Shown here: piece after piece, positions 26,495-36,349 of the stretch
How the letters are laid out: each line of letters opens with the position of its first letter
Position numbering within the stretch: position 1 is the first letter of the stretch
The notes under the pieces: generated by a model
Told to the model about the DNA's origin: nothing
The model's database searches: none
The model's input: only the letters and a program-made list of their open reading frames with translations
NCBI GenBank assembly: GCA_026129305.1
Contig: JAHCII010000003.1
Coordinates: 62,001-126,000 of the forward strand
DNA from: Anaerolineales bacterium
Lineage (GTDB): Bacteria; Chloroflexota; Anaerolineae; Anaerolineales; UBA11579
Direction of reading: 5' to 3'
Length of the DNA: 64,000 nt
Made by a program: the position numbers and the translations under genes

Positions 26495-26521
26495 TTAGCA
26501 CTCTCAAGCCGAGAGTGCTAA
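26495..26521. promoter_or_regulatory. CIRCE operator upstream of hrcA
   Basis: A perfect TTAGCACTC-N9-GAGTGCTAA, the consensus binding site of the HrcA repressor. It lies 15 bases before hrcA, so the operon is autoregulated and induced by heat or unfolded protein through GroEL availability. Confidence 0.97.
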
Positions 26522-26536
26522 ATATTGTGACAAACC

Positions 26537-27676
26537 ATGAAAGAGCTAAGTGAACGCCAAAAACTGATCCTGGGTCTGATCGTGCAGGACTATGTGGAAG
26601 CCGCCCAGCCGGTGGGATCCAAGCGCCTGGTGGATTATTACGGGCTGGACGTCAGTTCCGCCACCGTGCGCAACGAGATGGCCGAGCTGACCGAGAGCGG
26701 CTTTTTGCGCCAGCCTTTCACCTCAGCCGGGCGCGTGCCCACCGAGGAGGGCTTCCGTTTCTTCGTCGGCGAGCTGATGCACCGCCAGGAGCTGCCTGCC
26801 TCGATCAAGCACACCATCAGCCACCAGTTCTACCAGGCTCGCCATGAGGTGCAGCAGTGGATGCGCCTGGCCGCTTCTGTGCTGGCCAGCCAATCACGCG
26901 CTGCGGCGCTGATCACGCTGCCGCAGTCGCAGCAGGTGCGCTTCAAGCACCTGGAGTTGATCCTTACTTCGGGACGCCAGGTATTGATGATCATGGTGCT
27001 GGAGAGCGGGCAGGTGCTGCAGCAGATGCTTGCCCTCAAGGAATCCTTTTCGCAGGAACGCCTGAGCAGCATTGCCGACCAGCTCAACGGCTTGCTGCGC
27101 GGCCAGGCTGTGGAAGAAATGACGCCGCCGCCCGAGGAATTGGGCAAGCTGGCCGCCGAGGTCTTCCGCCTGGTGGGCACCGAGCTGCTGCGCCTGACCA
27201 ACGGGCACGCTGGCGAGGTCTACCACGACGGCTGGACCAATGTACTGTCCGAGCCGGAGTTCAGCGAAGGCGATGCCGCCCAGCGCGCCCTGCGCGTGCT
27301 GGAAGAGCGGCCGCTGCTGGAGAGCCTGCTGACCGAAGTAATGAGCGAAAGCCAGATCGGCGGCGTGCAGGTGCTGATCGGCGGTGAAGGCCGCTGGGAG
27401 CAACTGCACGACTTCTCGCTGGTGTTGGCGCGCTACGGCGCCCCGGGCACCGCCAGCGGTTACCTGGGCGTGCTGGGGCCGATCCGCATGGCCTACGGCC
27501 GCGCCGTCTCGACTGTGGACTATGTGGCCGGGCTGCTTAGTGAAGTGGTCTCTGGTTCAATGACCAGCGGTTCAATGACCAGCGGTTCAATGACCAGCGG
27601 TTCAATGACCAGCGGTTCAATGACCAGCGGTTCAATGACCAGCGGTTCGATGACCAGCCCCAAATCGAAGGAATAG
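26537..27676 (+). CDS. hrcA: Heat-inducible transcription repressor HrcA
   Basis: Represses CIRCE-bearing heat-shock operons. The N-terminal winged-helix region (Q-P-V-G-S-K-R-L, S-S-A-T-V-R-N-E-M-A-E-L) and the F-T-S-A-G-R-V-P-T motif are intact, followed by the GAF-like and inserted domains. At 379 residues it is longer than the usual ~345 because of a C-terminal tail made of seven GSMTS-like repeats encoded by a 15-bp tandem array. It heads hrcA-grpE-dnaK-dnaJ; grpE begins six bases after its stop. Confidence 0.95.
   Translation: MKELSERQKLILGLIVQDYVEAAQPVGSKRLVDYYGLDVSSATVRNEMAELTESGFLRQPFTSAGRVPTEEGFRFFVGELMHRQELPASIKHTISHQFYQARHEVQQWMRLAASVLASQSRAAALITLPQSQQVRFKHLELILTSGRQVLMIMVLESGQVLQQMLALKESFSQERLSSIADQLNGLLRGQAVEEMTPPPEELGKLAAEVFRLVGTELLRLTNGHAGEVYHDGWTNVLSEPEFSEGDAAQRALRVLEERPLLESLLTEVMSESQIGGVQVLIGGEGRWEQLHDFSLVLARYGAPGTASGYLGVLGPIRMAYGRAVSTVDYVAGLLSEVVSGSMTSGSMTSGSMTSGSMTSGSMTSGSMTSGSMTSPKSKE
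27554..27658 (+). repeat. Seven-unit 15-bp tandem repeat inside hrcA
   Basis: Seven head-to-tail copies of GGTTCAATGACCAGC; six are identical and the last has one base change (TTCGATG). Each unit encodes G-S-M-T-S, so copy-number changes keep the frame. The near-identity suggests recent expansion by slippage. Confidence 0.97.
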
Positions 27677-27681
27677 ACATT

Positions 27682-28197
27682 ATGGAAGAAAGCCAAGAAC
27701 AACACCCCGAACAAGCGGGCGACGAGCAGGCCGAGCTGACTGCGCTGCAGGCGCAGTTGGCCGAGGCCGAAGCGCTGGCTGCCCAGAACCTGGACGGCTG
27801 GCAGCGCGCCCAGGCCGAGTTCGCCAACTACAAGAAACGCCAAAGCCGCGACCAGGAAATGCAGGCCGCAGACATCCGCGGCCGAGTCTTCCAGCGTTTT
27901 CTGGAAGTCAGTGATGACCTGGAACTGGCGCTGAAAGCGCCCCCGCAGGACGGTGAAGGCGCCGCCTGGGCGCAGGGCATCGAGCTAATCTACCAGAAGC
28001 TGATGACCTACCTGCAGGCCGAGGGCTTGACGCGGGTCTACCCGCTGGGGGAAGCCTTTGACCCCAACCTGCACGAGGCCCTCAGCCAGGAAGAAGACAG
28101 TGAATATGAGAGCGGCACGGTCAGCGAAGTGCTGCGCCCCGGCTACTTGCTGGGCGAGCGCGTGCTGCGCCCCGCCGCGGTGAAAGTCGCAAAATAA
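27682..28197 (+). CDS. grpE: Nucleotide exchange factor GrpE
   Basis: A 171-residue DnaK cochaperone. It has a long N-terminal coiled coil (Q-A-E-L-T-A-L-Q-A-Q-L-A-E-A-E), the N-Y-K-K-R dimer segment, and a C-terminal beta domain with F-D-P-N-L-H-E-A-L and V-L-R-P-G-Y-L-L-G-E-R-V-L-R-P-A-x-V-K-V, the GrpE signature. It promotes ADP release from DnaK. It sits between hrcA and dnaK with an 18-base gap before dnaK. Confidence 0.96.
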   Translation: MEESQEQHPEQAGDEQAELTALQAQLAEAEALAAQNLDGWQRAQAEFANYKKRQSRDQEMQAADIRGRVFQRFLEVSDDLELALKAPPQDGEGAAWAQGIELIYQKLMTYLQAEGLTRVYPLGEAFDPNLHEALSQEEDSEYESGTVSEVLRPGYLLGERVLRPAAVKVAK

Positions 28198-28215
28198 TCA
28201 GAGGAGAGAGCAATC

Positions 28216-30114
28216 ATGGCAAAAATCATTGGCATTGACTTGGGCACCACCAACTCGGTGGGCGCCGTGATGGAAGGCGGCGAGCCGGTGGTGATCCCCA
28301 CCGCCGAAGGCGACCGGCTGGTGCCTTCGGTAGTGGCGATCAACAAGAATGGCGAACGCCTGGTGGGCCGCGCCGCCCGCAACCAGGCAGTGGTCAACCC
28401 GGAGAACACGATCTATTCGATCAAGCGCTTTATGGGCCGCAAGTACGACGATCCCGAGACCGCCAAGGCACTGGAAGTGGTGCCTTACAAGATCGAGAAG
28501 GGCGGCAACGACGGCATTGAAGTCCAACTGGGCGGCAAGCAATACACGCCGCCGGAGGTCTCGGCCATGATCCTGGCCAAGATCAAAGCCGACGCCGAAG
28601 CCTACCTGGGCGAAACCGTCACCCAGGCGGTGATCACCGTGCCGGCTTACTTCAACGATGCCCAGCGCAACGCCACCAAAGACGCCGGCAAGATCGCCGG
28701 CCTAGAGGTGCTGCGCATCATCAACGAACCGACTGCTTCTTCACTGGCCTACGGCCTGGACAAGAAGAAGAACGAGATCATCGCCGTCTACGACCTGGGC
28801 GGCGGCACCTTCGACATTTCGATCCTCGACGTGGGCGACGGCGTCTTCCAGGTGCGCAGCACCTCGGGCGACACCTTCCTGGGCGGCGACGACTTCGACC
28901 ACCGCATCATCAATTACCTGGCGGATGAGTTCCAGAAAGAGCAGGGCATTGACCTGCGCAATGACCGCCAGTCGCTGCAGCGCTTGAAGGAAGCCGCCGA
29001 AAAGGCCAAGATCGAGCTGTCCACACTGCAGCAGACCGAGATCAACTTGCCTTACGTCACCGCAGACGCCTCCGGCCCCAAGCACCTGGTGACGCAGCTG
29101 ACGCGGGCCAAGCTGGAGCAGCTGACCGGCGATCTGATTGAGCGCTCGCTGGGGCCGGTGCGCCAGGCTTTGAAGGACGCCGACCTGCAGCCCAGCGAAA
29201 TCAACGAAGTAGTGCTGGTGGGCGGCATGACGCGCATGCCCGCCGTGCAGGAAGCGGTCAAGAAGCTGTTTGGCAAGGAACCGCACCGCGGCGTGAACCC
29301 GGACGAGGTCGTCGCCATCGGTGCGGCGATCCAGGCCGGCGTCTTGGGCGGCGACGTCAAGGACATCCTGCTGCTGGACGTCACCCCGCTGACCCTGTCG
29401 ATCGAAACCCTGGGCGGCGTGGCCACCCCGCTGATCGAGCGCAACACCACCATCCCGACCCGCAAGAGCCAGATATTCTCCACGGCGGCGGACAACCAAA
29501 ACCAAGTGGAGGTCAATGTGCTGCAGGGCGAACGGCCCATGGCAACGGACAACAAGTCGCTGGGCAAGTTCGTGCTGGACGGCATACCGCCGGCGCCGCG
29601 CGGCGTGCCCCAGATCGAAGTGACCTTTGACATCGACGCCAACGGTATCCTCAACGTGACCGCCGCCGACAAAGCCACCGGCAAGAGCCAGCACATCACC
29701 ATCACCGCCTCCTCCGGCCTGTCCGACAACGAAGTCGAGCGCATGCGCAAAGAGGCCGAAAGCCACGCCGAGGACGACAAGAAACGCCGCGAGCTGGTGG
29801 AAGCGCGCAACAACGGCGACAGCGCAGCCTACACCGCCGAAAAGACGGTGAAGGACCTGGGCGACAAAGTCAGCGCGGAACATAAGCAGGAGATCGAAGA
29901 CGCAGTGGCCAAGGTGCGCGCCGCCCTGCCGGGCGAGGACGCGGCGGCGATCAATAGCGCCAGCGAAGCCCTGATGGAACTGGTGCAGAAGCTGGGCGCC
30001 GAAGCCTACCAGCAAGCCGGCCCGGCTGCCGAAGGCAGCCCGGAAGGCGGCGAAGGCCCAGCCGGCGGCGATGATGTGGTGGAGGGTGAATTCAAAGAGG
30101 CAAGCGATCAGTAA
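28216..30114 (+). CDS. dnaK: Molecular chaperone DnaK (Hsp70)
   Basis: A 632-residue Hsp70. [10 protein letters not shown] at the N-terminus, [10 protein letters not shown] and [10 protein letters not shown] are the three Hsp70 signatures; the [14 protein letters not shown] linker joins the substrate domain. The tail ends in a Gly/Glu/Asp-rich stretch. A GAGGAGAG ribosome site precedes the ATG. The D-Q terminus overlaps an 8-bp inverted repeat that also flanks the dnaJ leader. Confidence 0.98.
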   Translation: MAKIIGIDLGTTNSVGAVMEGGEPVVIPTAEGDRLVPSVVAINKNGERLVGRAARNQAVVNPENTIYSIKRFMGRKYDDPETAKALEVVPYKIEKGGNDGIEVQLGGKQYTPPEVSAMILAKIKADAEAYLGETVTQAVITVPAYFNDAQRNATKDAGKIAGLEVLRIINEPTASSLAYGLDKKKNEIIAVYDLGGGTFDISILDVGDGVFQVRSTSGDTFLGGDDFDHRIINYLADEFQKEQGIDLRNDRQSLQRLKEAAEKAKIELSTLQQTEINLPYVTADASGPKHLVTQLTRAKLEQLTGDLIERSLGPVRQALKDADLQPSEINEVVLVGGMTRMPAVQEAVKKLFGKEPHRGVNPDEVVAIGAAIQAGVLGGDVKDILLLDVTPLTLSIETLGGVATPLIERNTTIPTRKSQIFSTAADNQNQVEVNVLQGERPMATDNKSLGKFVLDGIPPAPRGVPQIEVTFDIDANGILNVTAADKATGKSQHITITASSGLSDNEVERMRKEAESHAEDDKKRRELVEARNNGDSAAYTAEKTVKDLGDKVSAEHKQEIEDAVAKVRAALPGEDAAAINSASEALMELVQKLGAEAYQQAGPAAEGSPEGGEGPAGGDDVVEGEFKEASDQ

Positions 30115-30195
30115 TCAGGAACCCGTGAACAGGAGAGTGGCAGCCGTAATCTACACCTGATCCCGAATCGCGAATTCCTGATCGCTGCATATACC
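30115..30195. other. Spacer between dnaK and dnaJ with inverted repeat
   Basis: An 81-base gap in an otherwise tight operon. GCGATCAG at 30104-30111 (in the dnaK end) and CTGATCGC at 30178-30185 form an 8-bp inverted repeat enclosing it. No ribosome site is obvious before the dnaJ ATG. It may be an inserted non-coding unit or an RNA hairpin. Confidence 0.5.
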
Positions 30196-31317
30196 ATGGC
30201 CAAACGCGACTACTACGAAACCCTGGGCGTGCCGCGGGGCGCCTCGCCGGAAGAGCTAAAATCCGCCTTCCGGCGCTTGGCGCGTCAGTACCACCCCGAC
30301 GTGAACAAATCCCCGGACGCCGAAGAGCGCTTCAAAGAGCTTAACGAAGCGTATGCCGTGCTGTCTGACGAGCAAAAGCGGGCCGCCTACGACCGCTTCG
30401 GTCACGCCGGGGTGGACGGCATGGGCGGCATGCCAGACTTCACCAATGTGGATCTGGGCGACATCTTCGAGGAGCTGTTTGGCAGCGCGTTCGGCCGGCG
30501 CTCGGCGCAGGCGCGCACCGCGCCGCGCCGCGGGGCCGACCTGCAGTACAACCTGGCGCTGGAATTCGAAGAAGCCGTCTTTGGCGTAGGGAAAGAGATC
30601 GAATTCCCGCGCGACGAGGCGTGTTCACACTGCTCAGGCGAAGGGGCAGAGCCGGGCACCAGCAAGAGCAGCTGCGCCACCTGCGGCGGCCGCGGCGAAG
30701 TGCGCCAGAACCGCCAGACCTTCTTCGGCAATATGGTGCAGGTGACCACCTGCCCAGAATGCCGCGGCAGCGGTGAGATCATCGCCACACCCTGCCGGCA
30801 GTGCAGCGGGCGCGGCCTGGAACGCAAGACGATCAAGCGCAAGGTGGATATCCCCGGCGGCGTAGACAGCGGCACTCAGGTGCGCCTGAGCGCCGAGGGC
30901 CAGCCGGGCATCAACGGTGGCCCACAGGGCGACCTGTACATCGCCATCCGGGTCAAGGATCACCAATACTTCCAGCGCCGCGAGAACGACATCCTGCTCG
31001 ACCTGGACGTCAATATCGCCCAGGCCACGCTGGGCGCCGAAGTGGAAGTGCCCACCGTGGACGGGCCGGCGATCCTGAGCATTCCGGCCGGCGTACAGCC
31101 GGGCAAGGTGCTGCGCATGCGCGGCAAAGGCGTGCCGCACCTGCGCGGCGGCGGGCGCGGCGACCAACTGGTGATGGTGGATGTGGCCATCCCCACCAAG
31201 CTGAGCGCCGAGCAGCGCGCGCTGTTTGAGCAGCTGGCCAGCACCATGGGCACCGAGGTGAAGCCCAAGGAGAGCGGCGGCTGGTTGGAGAAGCTGCGCG
31301 AAGCCTTTGGTGGCTAG
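30196..31317 (+). CDS. dnaJ: Chaperone protein DnaJ
   Basis: A 373-residue Hsp40 of type I. The J domain has the H-P-D motif near residue 33, followed by a short Gly/Phe region ([11 protein letters not shown]), four C-x-x-C-x-G-x-G zinc repeats ([32 protein letters not shown]) and two client-binding domains. The Gly-rich region is short for the type. Its TAG stop shares a palindromic CTAG with the stop of the convergent MFS gene. Confidence 0.97.
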   Translation: MAKRDYYETLGVPRGASPEELKSAFRRLARQYHPDVNKSPDAEERFKELNEAYAVLSDEQKRAAYDRFGHAGVDGMGGMPDFTNVDLGDIFEELFGSAFGRRSAQARTAPRRGADLQYNLALEFEEAVFGVGKEIEFPRDEACSHCSGEGAEPGTSKSSCATCGGRGEVRQNRQTFFGNMVQVTTCPECRGSGEIIATPCRQCSGRGLERKTIKRKVDIPGGVDSGTQVRLSAEGQPGINGGPQGDLYIAIRVKDHQYFQRRENDILLDLDVNIAQATLGAEVEVPTVDGPAILSIPAGVQPGKVLRMRGKGVPHLRGGGRGDQLVMVDVAIPTKLSAEQRALFEQLASTMGTEVKPKESGGWLEKLREAFGG

Positions 31318-32591
31318 GGTTCAAAGCCTCCCAGGGTGGCCGCCACTTCGGCGGGCTCCGGGATTGCTGGAAGCAACGCTGCCTGGCGCAGTGATGCCTG
31401 AGCCAGAGCATAAAAAGCGGTCAGAAAATACAGTCCGGCCCCCAACAAGTAAACTGCGCGGATGGGAATCAGGTCCGCCAGCCCGGCCAGGAGCAGCCCA
31501 GCCACCATAAAGGCTAGATTGGCCAGCATTTGGCGCGTGGCGTACACCCGACCCAGCACTTCGCCCTTGATCGTGGCCTGCAGCAGTGAATCCTGGGCCA
31601 CATCGCGCAAGGCCATCGGCAGCCCGTAGAGCAGCATGACCAGCAAGGCCAGCCAAATATTGGCGGTCAGCGCGTAGACAACGGTCAAGAGCGCCATCAG
31701 CAGCGCATTGATGATGATCACCCAACCGGGTCGCTTTCCCAAGCGGCTGGCAAAAGCCACTGCGATGGCCGCGCCGATAATATTGCTGCCGAAGTAGACT
31801 GCGTTCTGGTAGCCGAAGAATTCCTCGCCGACCTTAAAGCCTTCTATCGTAAAGGCCAGCATCAGCGCCGCCGTCCAAATCGCATGGGGCCAATGCTCCA
31901 GAAACTCCATGGTGATCAAGGAACGGGCCAGGTCATGCTGGCGCAGATAGGCCAAACCAGAGCGGATCGAACGCCAGATCGGCTCAGCGTTTTTGCGGGC
32001 CTGCCTGGCGACCAGGCCGGGGACAACCACGATACGGGTGACCAGCAGCGCGGCCAGGAGGAAGAGCACCAGATTGATGGCCACAATCGTGGCCAAGCCA
32101 AATTGCAAGATCATGATCCCGCCCAAGCCATAGCCAAGCGCCATGACCGCATAATTCGTACTGTGGATCAAGCTGTTGGCATGTACAAGCGCGGCTTTAT
32201 CCACCAGCGTGGGCAGCAGGGAAAGCATGGCCGGCTTGTAAAACGCGTCAGTCAGCGACAAACCCGCCACCACCACATAGGCCAGCCAGATATTCAGGAC
32301 TTCGCCCATAAGCAGCGTAGAGACCCCCACCAGTAGCGCCTGCGCCAGGGCCACACCGATCAGCATCCTTTTGCGCGGATAGCGGTCCACCAGGGCGCCG
32401 GCCAGCTGCCCGACCAGCACATAGGGCAGTGAAGTGGCCACCAGCACCCCAGCCGCCTGCAAGGTGGACCCGGTTTGTTCGAAGATCACCACCACCACAC
32501 CGATCTTGTAAAGCTGAACGGCAAAGGTTGAAGTGATCTGCGCCAACCAAAGAAAAACAAACGAACCTTTGCGCAACAGGGTTAGATACAT
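31314..32591 (-). CDS. MFS transporter, DHA3-like
   Basis: A 425-residue, 12-helix transporter. Motif A appears as [12 protein letters not shown] between helices 2 and 3. It belongs to the same broad group as the tandem pair at 21-23.6 kb but is clearly diverged. Its stop overlaps the dnaJ stop by three bases, tail to tail, with no terminator, so convergent transcripts should collide or overlap. An AGGT-like ribosome site precedes the ATG. Substrate unknown. Confidence 0.85.
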   Translation of the reverse strand: MYLTLLRKGSFVFLWLAQITSTFAVQLYKIGVVVVIFEQTGSTLQAAGVLVATSLPYVLVGQLAGALVDRYPRKRMLIGVALAQALLVGVSTLLMGEVLNIWLAYVVVAGLSLTDAFYKPAMLSLLPTLVDKAALVHANSLIHSTNYAVMALGYGLGGIMILQFGLATIVAINLVLFLLAALLVTRIVVVPGLVARQARKNAEPIWRSIRSGLAYLRQHDLARSLITMEFLEHWPHAIWTAALMLAFTIEGFKVGEEFFGYQNAVYFGSNIIGAAIAVAFASRLGKRPGWVIIINALLMALLTVVYALTANIWLALLVMLLYGLPMALRDVAQDSLLQATIKGEVLGRVYATRQMLANLAFMVAGLLLAGLADLIPIRAVYLLGAGLYFLTAFYALAQASLRQAALLPAIPEPAEVAATLGGFEP

Positions 32592-32725
32592 TCTGAAAGA
32601 ACCTCACTGCAGTTTACAAGCGACCAAGGCCAAAAAACGCCTGGCTGAGAGAGTGGATGGTACCAGCAGACCGGATGGGAGTCGCCTGAAATCTTGCAGA
32701 GCAACTATACGTTATACTGCGCGGG

Positions 32726-33643
32726 GTGAGCACAACTCCCACTGCCTGGCTGCGCATCTCGCTTGAAGTAGACCCCGAGCTGGCCGAAGCCGTCTCCGAA
32801 GTGCTGGCGCGGTACCTGCCGGGCGGCGTTGCCATCGAGAGCACGGCTGTCACCGCGGATGCCGAAGATGAGGGCCACCCCATTGGCCCCCTGCGCGTGC
32901 TGGGCTACATCCCGCACGACGCCCAAACCGAAGAAGTGCGCAGCCAGATCGAACAAGGCCTGCGCTACCTGGCGATGATCCAGCCGCTGCCGGACCCCAA
33001 CTACGAAACCATCCACGAACAGAACTGGATGGAATCCTGGAAGCAGCACTACCACCCGCTGAGCATCGGCGAACGCCTGGTGGTGCTGCCGGCCTGGGTG
33101 CAGATGGACACCGCCGGACGCGTGGAGGTGCGCATCGAGCCGGGCATGGCCTTCGGCACCGGCGTGCACCCCACCACGCAGCTCAGCTTGGAACTGCTGG
33201 AAGCGCACCTGCAGCCCGGCGATGCGCTGATCGATATTGGCTGCGGCTCGGCCATCCTGGCCATCGCCGGGGCCAAGCTGGGCGCCGCCCCGGTGCTGGC
33301 AGTGGACAACGACGCCAGCACGATGGACAATGCCCGCCACAATATTGCGCTCAATCAAGCCGGAGTGGAATTAGGGGTCGGCTCCGTGGCCGAGGTCTTG
33401 GCCGGTCATTTCGGCCAGCAACAGGCCGAAGTGGTGGTGGCCAACATTCTGGCGCCGGTGCTGGTGCGCCTGTTGGACGCTGGGCTGCACAAGCTGCTCA
33501 AACCGGGCGGCGTGCTGGTGCTCTCCGGTATTCTGGCCGAGCAGGAGCCTGAGCTGCGCGCCGCCCTGGCGGCGGCCGGCCTGCAAATTACCGCCGAGCG
33601 CCGCAGCGGTGACTGGCTGGGACTGGCCGCAAAGATGATTTAG
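32726..33643 (+). CDS. prmA: Ribosomal protein L11 methyltransferase
   Basis: A 305-residue SAM-dependent enzyme that trimethylates L11. The N-terminal substrate domain contains N-W-M-E-S-W-K; the Rossmann domain begins with D-I-G-C-G-S-A-I-L-A-I-A, after the G-M-A-F-G-T-G-x-H-P-T-T motif that marks PrmA; N-I-L-A-P-V-L replaces the usual N-I-L-A-x-x-L. It starts at a GTG seven bases after TATACT (32713-32718), so it is leaderless. Its TAG stop is the first triplet of a palindromic repeat. Confidence 0.95.
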   Translation: MSTTPTAWLRISLEVDPELAEAVSEVLARYLPGGVAIESTAVTADAEDEGHPIGPLRVLGYIPHDAQTEEVRSQIEQGLRYLAMIQPLPDPNYETIHEQNWMESWKQHYHPLSIGERLVVLPAWVQMDTAGRVEVRIEPGMAFGTGVHPTTQLSLELLEAHLQPGDALIDIGCGSAILAIAGAKLGAAPVLAVDNDASTMDNARHNIALNQAGVELGVGSVAEVLAGHFGQQQAEVVVANILAPVLVRLLDAGLHKLLKPGGVLVLSGILAEQEPELRAALAAAGLQITAERRSGDWLGLAAKMI

Positions 33644-33665
33644 GGGCGGCTCACAGCCGCCCTGG
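33641..33665. repeat. Palindromic repeat, partial copy
   Basis: TAGGGGCGGC, a TCACA loop and GCCGCCCTGG. The left arm is the same as in the copies at 19972 and 42105, but the right arm decays after GCCGCCCT. It includes the prmA stop codon and sits between convergent prmA and the LOG gene, where it could act as a terminator stem. Confidence 0.6.
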
Positions 33666-33671
33666 GCGAAT

Positions 33672-34247
33672 TTAGCGCTGCAGCCAGCGGTCCAGGCCGT
33701 CTGGCAGCTGGTAGCCCGCCAACGCATCCAGCAATGCATCAGGCTGCGCGGACTGGAAGTACAGGCGCTGGTGCTCCCAGAAAGTGAAGCCTTCTTTATT
33801 GGCGTGCTCCATGAAAACCAGCAAGTGGTCAAAATAGGCATAAGCGTTGAGAAAACCGATCGGCTTGGCATGCAAGCCGATCTGCGCCCAGGTGAGCGCC
33901 TCAAAGACCTCTTCCAGCGTGCCGAAGCCGCCGGGCATGGCCACAAAGGCATCGGAAAGCTCGATCATGCGCGCCTTGCGGGCGTGCATGCCGTCCACCA
34001 GCTCCAGGCGGGTCAGGCGCTGGTGGGCCAGCTCCGGCTTGTTGAAGTTGAGCGGCAGGATGCCGGTCACCTGGCCTCCGGCCTCCAGGGCGGCGTCAGC
34101 CACGGCGCCCATCAGGCCGGTGCTGCCGCCGCCGTAGACCAGTTCCAGTCCGCGGCCGGCGATGGTGCGGCCCATGGCCCGCGCGGCTTCAATGTATTTG
34201 GGCGGCACTTCATCCGAAGAACCACAATAGACACATACGGATTTCAT
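33672..34247 (-). CDS. LOG-family nucleoside 5'-monophosphate phosphoribohydrolase
   Basis: A 191-residue Rossmann-like protein of the TIGR00730/LOG family. The paired motifs G-G-G-S-T-G-L-M-G and P-G-G-F-G-T-L-E-E are both intact. Characterised relatives release cytokinin-type bases from nucleoside monophosphates; many bacterial members act as general AMP/purine monophosphate hydrolases. It overlaps the trmD stop by four bases (ATGA), so it is coupled to a tRNA-modification gene, which may reflect recycling of modified tRNA nucleosides. Confidence 0.92.
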   Translation of the reverse strand: MKSVCVYCGSSDEVPPKYIEAARAMGRTIAGRGLELVYGGGSTGLMGAVADAALEAGGQVTGILPLNFNKPELAHQRLTRLELVDGMHARKARMIELSDAFVAMPGGFGTLEEVFEALTWAQIGLHAKPIGFLNAYAYFDHLLVFMEHANKEGFTFWEHQRLYFQSAQPDALLDALAGYQLPDGLDRWLQR

Positions 34248-34984
34248 TTCGTCTCTTCCTCTTCTTTGGCGATTTTAAACAATTTCTGATCTTCTGCGCT
34301 CAGCGTCATGCGCGCCAGTAGGTCCGGCCGGCGCTGGGCGGTGCGCAGCAGCGCCTGGCCGCGGCGCCAGCGTTGGATGCGGGCGTGGTCGCCGGAGAGC
34401 AGCACGGGCGGCACGCCCCAGCCGCGAAACTCCGGCGGCCGCGTGTAATGCGGATGCTCCAACAGCCCAGTGGCGTGCGAGTCGCTGGCGGCGCCCTGTG
34501 GGTCGCCCAACACACCGGGCAGGCAGCGCGCCACGGCGTCGATCAGCGCCAGGGCCGGCAGCTCGCCGCCGGTCAACACAAAATCGCCCAGCGAGATCTC
34601 ATCACTGGCCAAGTGCTGGCGCACGCGTTCGTCCACACCCTCGTAGCGCCCGCAGAGCAGCGCCAGCCGCGGCTGCCGGCTCAATTCTTGCGCCACAGTC
34701 TGGCTAAATGGCCGCCCCTGCGGGGTGAGCAGGATGACCGGCACGGCGGGCGCCCGGCCCAACACGGCCTCCACCGCGGCGAAGAGCGGCTCGGGCTTCA
34801 TCACCATACCGCCGCCGCCGCCGTACGGCTCATCGTCAGTGACCTGGTGTTTGTCGGTGGCGTAGTCACGAATATTGTGCAGGGCCACCTGCAGCCAGCC
34901 GGCCTGGCGGGCCCGGCCCAAAATGCTGGTCCCCAGGTAGGTTTCAAACAATTCCGGGAACAGGCTGAACACATCGAATTGCAT
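34244..34984 (-). CDS. trmD: tRNA (guanine37-N1)-methyltransferase
   Basis: Methylates G37 of tRNAs reading CNN codons and prevents +1 frameshifts. The trefoil-knot signatures [12 protein letters not shown] and [12 protein letters not shown] are clear, and the [13 protein letters not shown] region matches the C-terminal domain. The 246-residue length is standard. TAGAAT (complement 34991-34996) lies six bases before the ATG, so it is leaderless. The usual rpsP-rimM-rplS neighbours are absent. Confidence 0.96.
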   Translation of the reverse strand: MQFDVFSLFPELFETYLGTSILGRARQAGWLQVALHNIRDYATDKHQVTDDEPYGGGGGMVMKPEPLFAAVEAVLGRAPAVPVILLTPQGRPFSQTVAQELSRQPRLALLCGRYEGVDERVRQHLASDEISLGDFVLTGGELPALALIDAVARCLPGVLGDPQGAASDSHATGLLEHPHYTRPPEFRGWGVPPVLLSGDHARIQRWRRGQALLRTAQRRPDLLARMTLSAEDQKLFKIAKEEEETK

Positions 34985-35099
34985 GCGCTCATTCTATCAG
35001 CGCCAGGACCTGGGGTTTGGATCAGCCCCAGCCACAATCTCATAAGGTTCTCATAGCCTTTTCTTGACGGGCAATTCCTGCGGCCAGTACAATCGCGGC

Positions 35100-36347
35100 A
35101 TGTATCTTCGTGGCAGCCGCTGGCATATGCAGCGCCAACGCAAACAGCGCCGGGTGAACCCGGCGCTGATCGGGTTGGTGTTAATGCTGGCGGGGGCGGC
35201 CTGCTACTTCAACCAATATGTGGTGCCGGCCCTACCCCTGCCGCAGGAACCCACGCTGGTCCCCACGCAAGACCCCGAATCCTATGTGAGTGCGGCAGAC
35301 GCCTATTTTAATGAAGGCAACCTGCTGCAGTCGATTGCCTCCTACGAGCAGGCCATCATGGCAGACCCGGCCAACCCGGCGGTGTATATCGCCCTGGCCC
35401 GCGTGCAAATGCTGGCCGGGCGGCCAGAGGCGGCCCAAACCAGCGTGAGCAATGCACTGCTGCTCAGCCCAGACAACCCAACCGCCCTCTCCATTCTGGG
35501 CTGGGCCTTGAATGCCCTGGACAACGAACCCGGGGCGGAAAGCGCCCTTCGGCGTGCCCTGCAGCTGGACCCCAACCAGCCGCTGGCCCACGCCTTCTAC
35601 GCCGAGGTATTGGCCGACCAGCAGTTGTATGAACAGGCCGCCGAAGAATCGCGCATCGCGGTGGAACTGGCCGGCGACCTACTGGAAGTGCGCCGGGCGC
35701 GCGGCTATGTGCTGGAGCTGACCGGCAATTATCCTGAAGCCGCCTTCCAATATGAAGCCGCGCTGCAGATCAACGACCGGATTGCCGGCCTGCACCTTTC
35801 CCTGGGACGCGTGTACCGCGCCATGGAACGCTACGAAGACGCCATCAACCAGTTCGTGGTGGCCGACTCGCTCAACCCGAACGACCCCCTGCCCAACACT
35901 TACACCGGGCTGATCTACATTACCACCGGCGAATTCGGCAAGGCCGTGCAAGCCATGCTGCAGGCCGCCTCCGAAGAGCCGTCCAACCCCTACCGGCATG
36001 CCAACCTTGGGGTGGCCTATTACCGCAATCGCCAGTCCGAAGAAGCCTTGCAAGCGCTGGAGCTGGCGCTGCGCGGCGGCACGGACGATAAGGGGAATGT
36101 GGTCCCCGGCTTGGCTCTGGACGCGCCTGATGTGGTCTCGTATTATTACATCTACGGGCTGCTGCTGGCCCGCGCCGAGCGCTGTTCTGAGGCGCTGCCC
36201 GTCTCCCAGGCACTGATCGCCGCTGTGCCGGACAATCAAGTGGCGGTGGACAACGCCAACGAGATGGTGCGCATCTGCGAAGAAGGCGCCAGCCTGCCGC
36301 CCGGCACACCACTGGCCGGCCTGGCGGCACGCGCCTGGGGGTCTTAG
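35100..36347 (+). CDS. Membrane-anchored TPR protein (first of a paralogous pair)
   Basis: A 415-residue protein with a basic N-terminus, one membrane helix (about residues 25-42) and a Pro-rich linker, followed by about eight TPR-like units (for example Y-F-N-E-G-N-L-L-Q-S-I-A-S-Y-E-Q-A). No catalytic motif. It starts at the ATG at 35100, six bases after TACAAT with TTGACG 18 bases further upstream; an in-frame ATG at 35064 lies upstream of this promoter. The TPR part should face outside. It probably scaffolds other envelope proteins. Confidence 0.85.
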   Translation: MYLRGSRWHMQRQRKQRRVNPALIGLVLMLAGAACYFNQYVVPALPLPQEPTLVPTQDPESYVSAADAYFNEGNLLQSIASYEQAIMADPANPAVYIALARVQMLAGRPEAAQTSVSNALLLSPDNPTALSILGWALNALDNEPGAESALRRALQLDPNQPLAHAFYAEVLADQQLYEQAAEESRIAVELAGDLLEVRRARGYVLELTGNYPEAAFQYEAALQINDRIAGLHLSLGRVYRAMERYEDAINQFVVADSLNPNDPLPNTYTGLIYITTGEFGKAVQAMLQAASEEPSNPYRHANLGVAYYRNRQSEEALQALELALRGGTDDKGNVVPGLALDAPDVVSYYYIYGLLLARAERCSEALPVSQALIAAVPDNQVAVDNANEMVRICEEGASLPPGTPLAGLAARAWGS

Positions 36348-36349
36348 CC

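Noticed and set aside
27554-27658. Possible CRISPR array in hrcA
   Set aside because: The units are contiguous, without spacers, and in frame.
28741-30015. 424-codon frame opposite dnaK
   Set aside because: Long antisense frames opposite Hsp70 genes are a known codon-bias artefact; no ribosome site or domain.
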